Of a stretch of 64,000 nt of DNA, positions 1-13,578 are shown piece by piece; the stretch's first letter is position 1, and every line of letters starts with the position of its first letter. The notes below the pieces were generated by a model, which was not told the DNA's origin, did not search any database, and saw only the letters and a program-made list of their open reading frames with translations. Position numbers and translations under genes: made by a program. The stretch comes from Rhodanobacter panaciterrae (lineage in GTDB: Bacteria; Pseudomonadota; Gammaproteobacteria; Xanthomonadales; Rhodanobacteraceae), in contig NZ_BMXT01000001.1 in the NCBI RefSeq assembly GCF_014651895.1, positions 1,922,001-1,986,000 on the forward strand, read 5' to 3'.

Positions 1-171
1 CGAGCGCACGCAGCGCGGTGTATTTCCACGCCTCCACCCGTGTATCGGGCAGCCCGCCGGCGGCGAACGCCGCGCGATTCTCATGCCGTGCCGCATCCAG
101 CCAGGCGATGCCGCTGGCCGGCAGCGGCGCATCGAACAGGGACTCGACCAACGGCAGTGGCGCCGGCTGGC

Positions 172-175
<4 letters not shown>
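1..175 (-). CDS. sufD: Fe-S cluster assembly protein SufD (N-terminal fragment)
   Basis: Reading the minus strand from an ATG at 175 gives an open frame to the window edge, so only about 58 N-terminal residues are present. SufD pairs with SufB in the SufBC2D scaffold complex that builds Fe-S clusters in the cytoplasm. The ATG overlaps the sufC stop by four bases (ATGA), the usual translational coupling in suf operons. The fragment ends with a VEAWKYT stretch, which resembles the start of the conserved SufD region. The identification depends mainly on position after sufB and sufC. The rest lies outside the window. Confidence 0.85.
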
Positions 176-924
<749 letters not shown>

Positions 925-926
925 GT

Positions 927-1429
927 TCATTTCTTCGATTCCGCCGCCAGCGTGCACGGCCCGTTGCCTACCAGAAATTTGTAACCCTCGATGACACTGG
1001 ATTTGCTTGCTGCATTCAAATCGCACGTGGCAACGATGGGGACGCTCAATACTTCACCGAACAGCGTGGGATCCGACAGCCAGCCGGCCCGAAAGGACTG
1101 GCCATCCGTCGACAGCCGCAGTCCCCACGGCACGGTGTTTTGCGTGACGGTCAGCACCGGTACGTGGGCGCTCCATGCGAACCGGCGAATCGGCCCCACC
1201 GTGAAATGCCCTTGCGCGTCAGTGACGACTTCCTGTTTCCTCGCGCTGGACGCCATCTCGCCGGATGCATCCATCACGTCGGCCAGTTGTATGTGCGCAC
1301 CCGCCACCGGCTGGCCAGCCTTGACGACCGTGCCGGTAATCCGCGGCGCGGTCAGATAGCGATGCGGCCAGGGCACGCAGCCGGCGAGTCCCGCGAACAT
1401 GCTGCACAGCAAAAGTCGATGGAACGGCC

Positions 1430-1433
<4 letters not shown>
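927..1433 (-). CDS. putative lipoprotein with carboxypeptidase-regulatory-like domain, inside the suf operon
   Basis: A 168-residue predicted lipoprotein. It starts with a basic N-terminus, a hydrophobic stretch and a lipobox LAGC with Cys at residue 19. Residues about 33-80 (ITGTVV...[11 protein letters not shown], then [11 protein letters not shown]) look like a transthyretin/carboxypeptidase-regulatory beta-sandwich that often occurs in envelope proteins. Two further cysteines lie near the C-terminus. The ATG overlaps the sufB stop (ATGA) and the stop is two bases before sufC, so it is co-translated with the SUF scaffold although it should be exported and lipid-anchored. I cannot assign a function; a link to envelope iron handling would be speculation. 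Confidence 0.85.
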
Positions 1434-2904
<1,471 letters not shown>

Positions 2905-2908
<4 letters not shown>

Positions 2909-3378
2909 TCGGTGGTGGCCTCGCCGGTTTTCACGGTGACCGCAATCTTTCGGCCGTGACTCGATACTGCGGGTGGCAACGGCTTGAGCATTTCGGCCAG
3001 GCTGACCGCACGCAGGGTTTGGTCCAACACGCTGTTGATCCGCTGCCAGCTACCGCGCACGCCGCACTGCGATTCGCGATCGCACTGGCCTTCGCCGGCG
3101 CTGCACTCGGTCATGCCGATCGGGCCTTCCAGCGCCTCGACGATCTCGGCCAGCGAAATCTCGCTGGCCGGCCGGGCCAGCCGGTAACCACCGTTGACGC
3201 CGCGGAACGACTCGACCAGCGCGGCGTGACCGAGCGCCTTCAGCAGCTTGCTCACCGTCGGCAATTCCAGGTGCGTCTCGTCGGCGATCTGCACCGTGCT
3301 GAGTACGTCATCCGGGTGCGCGGCGATGCAGGTCATCACCACGGTGGCGTAATCGGTGAGTCGGCTGACGCGGAGCAT
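2905..3378 (-). CDS. Rrf2-family regulator of the SUF operon
   Basis: A 157-residue winged-helix protein of the Rrf2/IscR family, first gene of the suf operon. The N-terminus [11 protein letters not shown] and the helix-turn-helix region ([17 protein letters not shown]) are typical. Three cysteines spaced C-x6-C-x5-C (ECSAGEGQC then CDRESQC) match the Fe-S-binding cysteines of IscR (C-x5-C-x5-C) with one extra residue. It probably binds a [2Fe-2S] cluster and autoregulates the operon. It corresponds to the Xanthomonas-type SUF regulator. Its stop overlaps the sufB start. Confidence 0.93.
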
Positions 3379-3410
3379 GGATGCGCTCGGGCCTGGGTGG
3401 CTTGAATCGG

Positions 3411-3446
3411 GACTAAAATGGTACTGATTTGACGCGACGCGGTCAA
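3411..3446 (-). promoter_or_regulatory. candidate sigma-70 promoter and Rrf2 operator of the suf operon
   Basis: On the minus strand TTGACC (3446-3441) and TACCAT (3423-3418) are separated by exactly 17 bases, placed about 40 bases before the regulator ATG at 3378. An imperfect inverted motif, GACTAAAATGGTACT on the plus strand (3411-3425), covers the -10 element and resembles type 1 Rrf2/IscR sites. The promoter call is from sequence; the operator role is inferred. Confidence 0.5.
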
Positions 3447-3468
3447 TTCAACTGAACGCACCAAGATC

Positions 3469-3493
3469 GGGCAATGCTCTTTGAGCATCGCCC
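3469..3493. repeat. inverted repeat in the suf regulator/glnK divergent region
   Basis: GGGCAATGCTC and GAGCATCGCCC flank a TTT spacer, 10 of 11 positions complementary. The centre is about 113 bases upstream of the predicted glnK transcription start, a common distance for enhancer-binding activators of sigma-54 promoters, but it does not read as a canonical NtrC site. Because both neighbouring genes point away, it is not a terminator of either. Confidence 0.4.
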
Positions 3494-3567
3494 GCTTATC
3501 GTGCATCACACCCGATCGGCACGATGCAAGCCGCTGAAATCATGAGCCATGCCCGACCCTGACGCGA

Positions 3568-3583
3568 TGGCACGCATCATGCT
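3568..3583 (+). promoter_or_regulatory. sigma-54 promoter of glnK-amtB
   Basis: TGGCACG-CATC-ATGCT matches the RpoN -24/-12 consensus: GG and GC are present with exactly 10 bases between them. Transcription should start near 3594. A GGGGAG ribosome-binding site follows at 3608-3613, six bases before the glnK ATG. NtrC-dependent activation under nitrogen limitation is the known arrangement for such operons. Confidence 0.82.
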
Positions 3584-3595
3584 GCATCGCAATAA

Positions 3596-5273
<1,678 letters not shown>

Positions 5274-5303
5274 GCGCGGTGCGCGATCCATGTCCGCAGC
5301 CGC

Positions 5304-5325
5304 CAGGGCGCTTCCCGGCGCCCTG
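5304..5325. terminator. possible terminator hairpin after amtB
   Basis: A perfect 8-base-pair stem, CAGGGCGC and GCGCCCTG, with a six-base loop between amtB and amgK. No T-run follows, so its activity as an intrinsic terminator is doubtful. Confidence 0.3.
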
Positions 5326-5359
5326 CTAAGCTGTTCGCGTTTTGTCAGCGAACGATTTC

Positions 5360-6373
5360 ATGGACAGCATTACCGACCGCGCCGCCGCCCGCCTCGCCTG
5401 GACCCGCCATATCCTCGGCGATCCCGCACTGACGCTGGCATCCGCCTCGGCCGATGCCAGTTTCCGCAGTTACTGGCGCACGCAGCACCAGGGCCGCAGC
5501 TGGGTCGTGATGGACTCGCCGCCGGCCCAGGAAGATCCACACCCGTGGCTGGCGATCGGTGCGCAACTGTCCGCAGCCGGTCTGCATGTACCGGCCGTGT
5601 ATGCGCACGACCTGGAACAGGGTTTCCTGCTGATCGAAGACCTGGGTACGCGGCTGTACCTGCCGGCATTGAACGAAGACAGCGCGGATGCCCTCTACGG
5701 CGATGCGATGGATGCGTTGTTGCGCATGCAGGCCCGAATGGACTACAGCGACTTGCCACCGTTCGACCATGACGTGCTGGTTCGCGGACTGGAAGTCATG
5801 CCGGAATGGTTTCTCGGCCGGCATCTGGGTCACACCCCGGATTGCGGTGAATGGGACGTGCTGGAAGCAGCCTTCGGCGTGATCGTTCGCAATGCGCTGG
5901 AGCAACCGCGCTGCTTCGTGCACCGTGATTTCCATAGCCGGAATCTGCTGATCGTCGACGACAACAGCCCGGGCATCATCGACTTCCAGGGCGCCCTCGC
6001 CGGCCCGATCACCTACGACCTGGCCTCGTTGCTGCGCGATGCCTACATCGTCTGGCCGCGCGAACGCGTGGAGACATGGGTGGAATCCTATCGGCAACGG
6101 CTGATCAGCGCCGGCCTGATTGGAAGCGAAATCAACCGCAAACACTTTCTGCGCTGGTTCGACCTGACCGGCCTGCATCGCCATATCCGCGTGCTCGGCC
6201 AGTTCTATCGGCTGTGGTATCGCGACGGCAAGCCCGGTTATCTCGCAGACGTGCCGCGCGTCTACCACTACGTGATCTCGGTGGCACTGAGCTATCCCGA
6301 ACTGGCCGATTTCGTTGCGCTGCTGGAGCGTCACACGCAGGGTCGCGACCTGACCCATGTGGCGGCCGCATGA
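5360..6373 (+). CDS. amgK: N-acetylmuramate/N-acetylglucosamine kinase AmgK
   Basis: A 337-residue aminoglycoside-phosphotransferase-fold kinase. The catalytic loop HRDFHSRN and the metal-binding DFQ motif (GIIDFQGA) are present. In Pseudomonas AmgK phosphorylates recycled MurNAc and GlcNAc at C1. Family membership is shared with many phosphotransferases, but the four-base overlap (ATGA) with a MurU-like gene makes the recycling role likely. I chose the ATG at 5360; a TTG at 5342 in the same frame is an alternative. Ribosome-binding sequence is weak. Confidence 0.88.
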   Translation: MDSITDRAAARLAWTRHILGDPALTLASASADASFRSYWRTQHQGRSWVVMDSPPAQEDPHPWLAIGAQLSAAGLHVPAVYAHDLEQGFLLIEDLGTRLYLPALNEDSADALYGDAMDALLRMQARMDYSDLPPFDHDVLVRGLEVMPEWFLGRHLGHTPDCGEWDVLEAAFGVIVRNALEQPRCFVHRDFHSRNLLIVDDNSPGIIDFQGALAGPITYDLASLLRDAYIVWPRERVETWVESYRQRLISAGLIGSEINRKHFLRWFDLTGLHRHIRVLGQFYRLWYRDGKPGYLADVPRVYHYVISVALSYPELADFVALLERHTQGRDLTHVAAA

Positions 6374-7074
6374 AACATGCACTGATCTTCGCCGCCGGCC
6401 TCGGCGAGCGCATGCGTCCGCTGACCGATCACACGCCCAAACCGCTGCTGACCGTGGCTGGCCAGTCGCTGATCGTATGGCACCTGGAAAAGCTCGCGGC
6501 GGCCGGCGTGCATTACGTGGTGATCAACACCTCGCATCTGGCCGAGCAGTTTCCCGATACGCTGGGCGACGGTTCGCGCTGGGGGCTGCGCATCCGCTAT
6601 GCCTACGAAGGCCCGACGCCGCTGGAAACCGGCGGCGGCATGTTGAACGCAATGCCATTGCTCGGCCCCGAACCGTTCCTCGTGGTGAGCGGCGACGTGT
6701 GGTGCGACGTGGATTTCGCCATGCTGCCCACCGAGCCCCGAGGCCTCGCGCATCTGCTGATGGCGAACAACCCCGTGCATCATCTGCACGGTGATTTCCG
6801 GCTGGACGCACAGAATCGTCTGCACGACGATGGTGAACCCAAGCTCACCTACAGCGGCATCGGCGTGTTCCGCCGCGAGCTCCTGGATGGCTGGCTCGAG
6901 GCTGTCGGTGATGCGCCAGGCGCCGATGCGAAACCGCCACGCTTCAAGCTGCGGCCGCTACTGGAAACGGCGATCGCGCATGGAATGGTCGATGGCTCGC
7001 ACCATCGCGGCGCATGGACCGACGTCGGGACACCGGCGCGGCTGGCACAGCTGGAATCCGAACTGCGCGAATAA
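6370..7074 (+). CDS. murU: N-acetylmuramate alpha-1-phosphate uridylyltransferase MurU
   Basis: A 234-residue nucleotidyltransferase. The N-terminal activation motif FAAGLGERMRPLTDHTPKPL and the metal-binding VVSGDVWCDVDF are intact. MurU converts MurNAc-1-phosphate to UDP-MurNAc, so with AmgK it forms a peptidoglycan recycling route that bypasses MurA and, in Pseudomonas, lowers fosfomycin sensitivity. The start overlaps the amgK stop. It ends before a strong terminator shared with the convergent secF gene. Similar proteins are often mis-named mannose-1-phosphate guanylyltransferase. Confidence 0.88.
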   Translation: MKHALIFAAGLGERMRPLTDHTPKPLLTVAGQSLIVWHLEKLAAAGVHYVVINTSHLAEQFPDTLGDGSRWGLRIRYAYEGPTPLETGGGMLNAMPLLGPEPFLVVSGDVWCDVDFAMLPTEPRGLAHLLMANNPVHHLHGDFRLDAQNRLHDDGEPKLTYSGIGVFRRELLDGWLEAVGDAPGADAKPPRFKLRPLLETAIAHGMVDGSHHRGAWTDVGTPARLAQLESELRE

Positions 7075-7096
7075 CGCGACGCTCGCACCAATGAAA

Positions 7097-7128
7097 AACG
7101 GCCCGGTACAAACCGGGCCGTTTTTTTT
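7097..7128. terminator. intrinsic terminator between murU and secF
   Basis: AACGGCCCGG and CCGGGCCGTT form a perfect 10-base-pair stem around a TACAAA loop, followed by a T-run to 7128 on the plus strand and preceded by an A-run that serves the minus strand. It separates two converging operons and is probably bidirectional. Confidence 0.92.
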
Positions 7129-7144
7129 GACAGAACCTGTGCGC

Positions 7145-8107
7145 TTACGGACGCCGCGCGAGTTCCGAATTTTCCTTGGTCACCGGCATCAGGTCCTTCT
7201 TGGACACACCCAGCCACAACAGGATCGGGCTGGCGACGAAGATCGACGACAGCGTGCCGACCACGATGCCGATCAGCATCGTCACGGCGAAGCCGTGCAC
7301 GGCAGAACCACCGAAGAAATACAGGGCACCCATGGTGATCGCCGTGAACAGCGAGGTGATGATGGTTCGCGACAGTGTGTTGTTGATCGAGCGGTTGAGG
7401 ATCTCCTCCGGCTCGGCTTTGCGCGCCAGGCGGAACAACTCGCGGATACGATCGAACACCACCACCTTGTCGTTGATCGAGTAGCCGATCACCGCCAGCA
7501 CCGAGGCCAGCACGGTCATGTCGAACTCGCGCTGGGTCAGCGCCAGGATGCCCAGCGTCACCAGCACGTCGTGGATTTCGGTCGCTACCGCGGCAATCGC
7601 GAAGCGGCGTTCGAAGCGGATCCACAGGTAGGCCATGATGCCGAGGATCACGAACACGGCCGCCACAGTGCCATCGCTCTTCAGCTCGGCACCGACTTCA
7701 GCGGTAACCAGTTCGCGACTCTTCAGCTTGGCGTCCGGACGCGAAACTTGCAATGTCTTGAGAACATCCGAAGCAATCAGATCGAGGTTGACCTTGCCGT
7801 TGGCGTCGACCGCCTTCTGGTCATCCTTCGGTTGCATGCGGATCGACACCTCGCGGGTGCCGCCCAGGCTTTGCACCAGGGCATGGTCGAAACCACCCTT
7901 CTCCAACGCCGCGCGCACGTCGGAGATTTCCACCGACTGATCGTAGTCCATCACCATCGAGACGCCGCCGGTGAAATCCAGCGCGTAGTTCAGCGGCTTG
8001 ACCACCAACATCACAATCGAGGCGATCATCAGGAACAAGGCGATGGCGATGCTGTACTTGCGCATGCCAAGGAACGGGATGTTGCTGTCGTGATTGAAAA
8101 TTTCCAT
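7145..8107 (-). CDS. secF: protein translocase subunit SecF
   Basis: A 320-residue RND-type inner-membrane protein with one N-terminal membrane segment, a periplasmic domain and five C-terminal segments. DFTGGV near residue 45 and GYSINDKVVVFDRIRE are SecF signatures. With SecD it uses the proton motive force to pull exported proteins through SecYEG. It follows secD by nine bases and is the last gene of the yajC-secD-secF set. Confidence 0.97.
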   Translation of the reverse strand: MEIFNHDSNIPFLGMRKYSIAIALFLMIASIVMLVVKPLNYALDFTGGVSMVMDYDQSVEISDVRAALEKGGFDHALVQSLGGTREVSIRMQPKDDQKAVDANGKVNLDLIASDVLKTLQVSRPDAKLKSRELVTAEVGAELKSDGTVAAVFVILGIMAYLWIRFERRFAIAAVATEIHDVLVTLGILALTQREFDMTVLASVLAVIGYSINDKVVVFDRIRELFRLARKAEPEEILNRSINNTLSRTIITSLFTAITMGALYFFGGSAVHGFAVTMLIGIVVGTLSSIFVASPILLWLGVSKKDLMPVTKENSELARRP

Positions 8108-8116
8108 GGTGGTTCC

Positions 8117-10000
8117 TTAGACCGACAGCGTCTTGAGCTTGCGGTGGCCGTGGATCAGCGCGGTGAACGCGTGAGTCAGCGTCACCGAGGTGAACAGCGA
8201 GGTCAGGATGCCGATCATCAGCGTCACGCCGAAGCCCTTGATCGCGCCGGTACCCATCGTGGTCAGCGCCAGTGCGGCGATCAAGTGGGTGACGTTGGCG
8301 TCCAGAATGGTCGACCACGCCTTCTCGTAACCGGCACGAATCGCCGCATGCGGCGTCGAGCCGTTGCGCAGTTCCTCACGCACGCGTTCGCAGATCAGCA
8401 CGTTCGCGTCGATCGCCATGCCGAGGGTCAGCACGATACCGGCCACACCCGGCATGGTCAGGGTCACGCCGATCAGCGACATCACCGCCAGCAGGATCAC
8501 CAGGTTGAAGAACAGCGCGATATCCGCGACCAGGCCGAACAGCTTGTAGTAGACCGCCGCCGCCAGCAGTACCAGCGCCAGACCCAGCATCACCGCCTTG
8601 AAGCCCTTGTCGATGTTGTCCTGACCAAGGCTGGCGCCGATCACGCCTTCCTCGACGATATCCATCGGTGCGGCCAGTGCACCGCCCTTGAGCAGCAGCG
8701 CCAGGTCGGAGGCTTCCTTCGGGCTGCCCAGGCCGGTGGTCTGGAACTGTTTGCTGAAGGGGCTGGCGATCGAGGCATCGTTGATCACCGTCTCGGTGAC
8801 CTTCGGAACGCGCACTTCCTTGCCGTCGACGACCTTGGTCTCGTAGACCTGCTCCACATACACCACCGCCATCGGCTTGCCGACATTGGCATTGGTGAAG
8901 TCGCCCATCTTCTTGGCGCCGGCGGCGTTCAAGGTGACGTCGACCTTCGGCGTGCCGCTCTGCTGGTCGATGCCCGACGAGGCATCCACCAGCTGGTTGC
9001 CGGTCACGATGATCTGCTTGCTCACCAGCACCGGCAGATTGCTGCCGCGCATGCGATAGAGGTTGGCGTCCGGCGGGATGCTGCCGGTGCGCGCGGCTTC
9101 CTGTGCCTGCGCGTCACCAGCCTGGCCGATACCGGGGCGATATTGCAGCGTAGCCACCGCGCCGATCAGTTTCTTCGCCTCGGTCGGATCCTGCACGCCG
9201 GCCAGCTCGACCACGATGCGGCTGTCGCCCTGCTGCTGGATCAGCGGCTCGGACACGCCCAGCGCATTGATACGGTTGCGCAGCGTGCCCAAGTTCTGGG
9301 TGATCGCACTGCGTGACAGCTCGCGCAGCTTCTCCGGCTTGATCACCACATTCAGCACGAAGCGATCGCCGGTGTTGGCACCGTTCGCCACGTTGAGATC
9401 GGTGTATTCGTTGGCGATCGCGTCGGCGGCGGTGGAGCGGTCCTCGGGGGAACGCAGAATCACCGCGATGCCCTGCTCACGCACGGTGTTGCGGGTCACC
9501 GACTCGTAACGGATGTTCTTCTGCCGCAGCAGGGTGCGGATATCGTCGGCGTAGCTGTTTTCCTGCTTGTCGATCGCATCGTTCTGATCGACCTGCATCA
9601 GGAAGTGCACGCCGCCCTGCAGATCCAGGCCCAGCGGCATCGAACGCGCACCGATCGCGCGCAACCAGGCGGGTACATTCGACTGCAACTTGAACGCCAC
9701 CGTGTAGCCATCGCCCAGCGCCGCTTTGATCACGTCGGCGCCGCTCTTCTGCACGTCCGAATTGGTAAAGGTGGCCAGCAGATGATCACCTTCCACCGCC
9801 ACAGCACTGGCAGCGATGTTCTTGCTGGTCAGCGCGGCCTGCACTTTCTGTTGCAGGGACTGATCGATCGGCGGGGCGTCGCGGTTGGCAGTGACCTGCA
9901 CCGCCAGCAGTGGGCGAAATGCATTCGGCAATGCGTAGATGACGCCGAACAGCATCACCAGCGCGACCAGCGCGTACTTCCAGCGGGGAAAATCACTCAT
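8117..10000 (-). CDS. secD: protein translocase subunit SecD
   Basis: A 627-residue translocase subunit. An N-terminal membrane helix (KYALVALVMLFGVIYALP) is followed by a large periplasmic domain that includes GLDLQGGVHFLMQVD at about residue 125, and by a C-terminal bundle with the GMAIDANVLICERVREEL motif. It works with SecF and YajC at the SecYEG channel. Length and order are normal for gammaproteobacteria. The gap to secF is nine bases, and yajC lies about 100 bases upstream. Confidence 0.98.
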   Translation of the reverse strand: MSDFPRWKYALVALVMLFGVIYALPNAFRPLLAVQVTANRDAPPIDQSLQQKVQAALTSKNIAASAVAVEGDHLLATFTNSDVQKSGADVIKAALGDGYTVAFKLQSNVPAWLRAIGARSMPLGLDLQGGVHFLMQVDQNDAIDKQENSYADDIRTLLRQKNIRYESVTRNTVREQGIAVILRSPEDRSTAADAIANEYTDLNVANGANTGDRFVLNVVIKPEKLRELSRSAITQNLGTLRNRINALGVSEPLIQQQGDSRIVVELAGVQDPTEAKKLIGAVATLQYRPGIGQAGDAQAQEAARTGSIPPDANLYRMRGSNLPVLVSKQIIVTGNQLVDASSGIDQQSGTPKVDVTLNAAGAKKMGDFTNANVGKPMAVVYVEQVYETKVVDGKEVRVPKVTETVINDASIASPFSKQFQTTGLGSPKEASDLALLLKGGALAAPMDIVEEGVIGASLGQDNIDKGFKAVMLGLALVLLAAAVYYKLFGLVADIALFFNLVILLAVMSLIGVTLTMPGVAGIVLTLGMAIDANVLICERVREELRNGSTPHAAIRAGYEKAWSTILDANVTHLIAALALTTMGTGAIKGFGVTLMIGILTSLFTSVTLTHAFTALIHGHRKLKTLSV

Positions 10001-10103
10001 GCCCTGAATCCATCAAAGCCGCGGCAACAACCCGCGGCGGTAGCAACAATCGAGGAATAATCGCGTGACAGGCAGCCGCCGGGCGGCGCCTCGAAGCCGT
10101 CGC

Positions 10104-10439
10104 TCAGACGGACTTCAGCGAGCCCTTGGGCAGCACCTGCGAAACCGCACCCTTCTGCACCTTGACCTTCACGTTGGCCGCGATCTCAACCGTGATGAAG
10201 GTCTCGCCCACTTCTTCCACACGCCCGGCGATGCCGCCGTTGGTGACCACTTCGTCGCCCTTGGCCAGGCCGGAGATCAGCGCGCGATGCTCTTTCTGAC
10301 GCTTCATCTGCGGGCGAATCATCATGAAATACATCAGGCCAAACAGCACCACCATCATGATGATCATTTGCATGCCGCCACCCTGGGCGCCGGCAGCCGG
10401 TGCCGCCTGGGCGAGCACGGGGGAGATCGGAAAACTCAT
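10104..10439 (-). CDS. yajC: preprotein translocase subunit YajC
   Basis: A 111-residue single-pass inner-membrane protein. After a short Ala-rich N-terminus there is a very hydrophobic Met-rich helix (MIIMMVVLFGLMYFMMI) followed by RPQMKRQKEH and a small soluble domain (LAKGDEVVTNGGIAGRV), all typical of YajC. I took the ATG at 10439; the frame extends five codons to a TTG. The gap from its start to the tgt stop (10440-10648) shows no gene or clear terminator. Confidence 0.95.
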   Translation of the reverse strand: MSFPISPVLAQAAPAAGAQGGGMQMIIMMVVLFGLMYFMMIRPQMKRQKEHRALISGLAKGDEVVTNGGIAGRVEEVGETFITVEIAANVKVKVQKGAVSQVLPKGSLKSV

Positions 10440-10648
10440 CAGTTTGTCTCGCAAGTTATGGCGCAGCCAAGGATTTCAGCTGAACGCCTGATAAAAGATC
10501 GTTGATTATGCCATGCACCCCCAAGCCGTGCACGACACCGTATGGCGCCGCTGACGAGGCTGCGGATTAACTACTGAGGGCAGTGGCTGCCGGTTGCAAG
10601 CCTGGCTGCGATATGACGCGGAATGCGCCGGCCACCACGCCGTGCGCG

Positions 10649-11785
<1,137 letters not shown>

Positions 11786-11802
11786 TTAACCGCTGGCACC
11801 GC

Positions 11803-12867
11803 TCAGCTGCCCTGCGGCAGGATCAACATCGCGTCGCCATACGAGAAAAACCGGTAACCCTGCTCGACCGCATGCCGATACGCATCCAGCATGAACTCAC
11901 GCCCGGCCAGTGCCGACACCAGCATCAGCAAGGTCGACTGCGGCAGATGGAAGTTGGTCAGCAGGCCGTCGATGCTGCTGAAGCGGTAACCGGGGAAGAT
12001 GAAGATCTGCGTCTCGCCGGCGAACGGATGCAGCTCGCCGTCCTTGCTGGCGCTTTCCAGCGCGCGCACTACCGTGGTGCCCACCGCGATGACACGACCA
12101 CCGTTGGCGCGCGTGCGACGAATCTGGCCGATCAGATGGGCACCGACGTTGAGCCACTCGCGATGCATCTGATGATCCTTCAGATCGTCCGCCCGCACCG
12201 GCTGAAACGTGCCGGCGCCGACATGCAGCGTGATGTAGCCGAACTCGACACCGCGCTCGCGCAGCGTCGCCAGCATCGTCTCGTCGAAATGCAGACCTGC
12301 AGTGGGCGCAGCCACCGCGCCAGGCTCACGTGCGAATACGGTCTGGTAGCGCTCCAAGTCGCTGGCGTCGGCATGTCGCTCGATGTAAGGCGGCAGCGGC
12401 ATCTCGCCGAGCTTGAGCAACAGCTTTTCCAGCGGCTCGGGCGCCTCGAAGTGCAGCCGGAAGAACCCTTCGTCGCGGCCCAGCACCACCGCATGAGTGC
12501 CGTCGGCCAGTTCGATCCGGCCGCCTTCCTTCGGCTTCTTGCTGACACCGAGCTGCACGGTCGCTTCATGCGCACCGGTGACCCGCTCGATCAGGATCTC
12601 CACCGCGCCGCCGCTTTCCTTGCGTCCGTACAACCGCGCCGGCAACACACGGGTGTCGTTGAACACCAGCAGGTCGCCCGGCCGCAGGAAGTCCGGCAGC
12701 TCGCGGAACATGCGGTCCTGCCGCGACTGCGCCGACACATCCAGCAGCAGCATCCGGCTGGCCGAACGCTCGGCCAGCGGCGCCTGCGCGATCAGCTCGG
12801 GCGGCAGTTCAAAATCGAAATCGGACTTCTTCAAGGGAAACAGGGCCCGCAGGTGAAAACGGGACAT
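11803..12867 (-). CDS. queA: S-adenosylmethionine:tRNA ribosyltransferase-isomerase (QueA)
   Basis: A 354-residue enzyme that converts preQ1 in tRNA to epoxyqueuosine using SAM as ribosyl donor. The conserved segments [20 protein letters not shown] and FISPGY-like [21 protein letters not shown] are all present. The start is uncertain: ATG at 12867 is used here, but a TTG just before [10 protein letters not shown] would give the classical N-terminus about eleven residues shorter. Its stop is about 35 bases from the tgt start, and the DesR-like regulator gene ends 33 bases upstream. Confidence 0.96.
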   Translation of the reverse strand: MSRFHLRALFPLKKSDFDFELPPELIAQAPLAERSASRMLLLDVSAQSRQDRMFRELPDFLRPGDLLVFNDTRVLPARLYGRKESGGAVEILIERVTGAHEATVQLGVSKKPKEGGRIELADGTHAVVLGRDEGFFRLHFEAPEPLEKLLLKLGEMPLPPYIERHADASDLERYQTVFAREPGAVAAPTAGLHFDETMLATLRERGVEFGYITLHVGAGTFQPVRADDLKDHQMHREWLNVGAHLIGQIRRTRANGGRVIAVGTTVVRALESASKDGELHPFAGETQIFIFPGYRFSSIDGLLTNFHLPQSTLLMLVSALAGREFMLDAYRHAVEQGYRFFSYGDAMLILPQGS

Positions 12868-12900
12868 TATCCCGCACTGAGCCAACCCTTGCGCGACGAC

Positions 12901-13503
12901 CTACAGCCAGCCCTTCTGCCGCGCCAGCCGATACGCCTCGATGCGATTGGCGACACCGAGTTTGCCGATCGCCTCGGACAGGTAATTGCGCACGGTGCCA
13001 TGCGACAGATTCAATTGCGTGGCGATGTCGCCGGCTGACTGGCCTTCGCCAGCCAACCGCAAGACCTGGCGCTCGCGATCGTTCAGCGGATCGGCTTCGG
13101 ACCATGCTTCCAGTGCCAGCTGCGGATCGATCGCGCGTCCGCCGCGGTGCACGGTACGCAAGGCCTCAGCCAGATTCTCGGCGGGCGCGTCCTTCAGCAG
13201 ATAACCGGATACGCCCGCATCCAGTGCGCGACGCAGGAAACCAGGCCGTGCGAAGGTGGTGACGATGACCACCTTGATCGGCAGCTCCTGGCGCTGAATG
13301 CGCTGGGCCAGCTCCAGTCCGGTGAGGCCAGGCATCTCGATGTCCGTAACCAGCACGTCGGGCTTCAGTCGCTGCAACTCGCGCCACGCGGCCTCGCCAT
13401 CGGCGGCCGATCCGAGTACCTCGATGTCCGATTCCAGATTCAGCAATGCCGACAGTGCGCCACGCACCATCGCCTGATCTTCGGCCAAAAGAACTCGGAT
13501 CAT
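12901..13503 (-). CDS. DesR/NarL-type response regulator
   Basis: A 200-residue two-component regulator. The receiver domain has the acidic pair at residues 8-9, phosphoacceptor Asp54 (VTDIEMPG), a Thr in VTTFARPGFLRRALDAG and Lys in YLLKDAP. The C-terminal LuxR-type helix-turn-helix spans about 135-195 (LNDRERQVLRLAGEGQS...GTVRNYLSEAIGKL). It follows the DesK-like kinase gene by about 75 bases. With the kinase and the ABC exporter genes upstream it makes a four-gene signalling/export unit. Targets are not evident; the ABC genes themselves are likely. Confidence 0.92.
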   Translation of the reverse strand: MIRVLLAEDQAMVRGALSALLNLESDIEVLGSAADGEAAWRELQRLKPDVLVTDIEMPGLTGLELAQRIQRQELPIKVVIVTTFARPGFLRRALDAGVSGYLLKDAPAENLAEALRTVHRGGRAIDPQLALEAWSEADPLNDRERQVLRLAGEGQSAGDIATQLNLSHGTVRNYLSEAIGKLGVANRIEAYRLARQKGWL

Positions 13504-13578
13504 GTGATGGCTTCCTGGTGTCCACAGCGGCGAAAGGATGGTGTCATGACTTGTGCGGACATGGGCGCGCGATGAGCC

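Noticed and set aside
3469..3493. NtrC binding site upstream of glnK
   Set aside because: The palindrome half-sites do not match the NtrC GCAC...GTGC pattern; kept only as an unassigned inverted repeat.
6791..9316. 841-codon open frame on the plus strand
   Set aside because: It starts inside murU and then runs antisense to secF and secD across a strong terminator; the product is His/Gln/Arg-rich with no recognisable fold.
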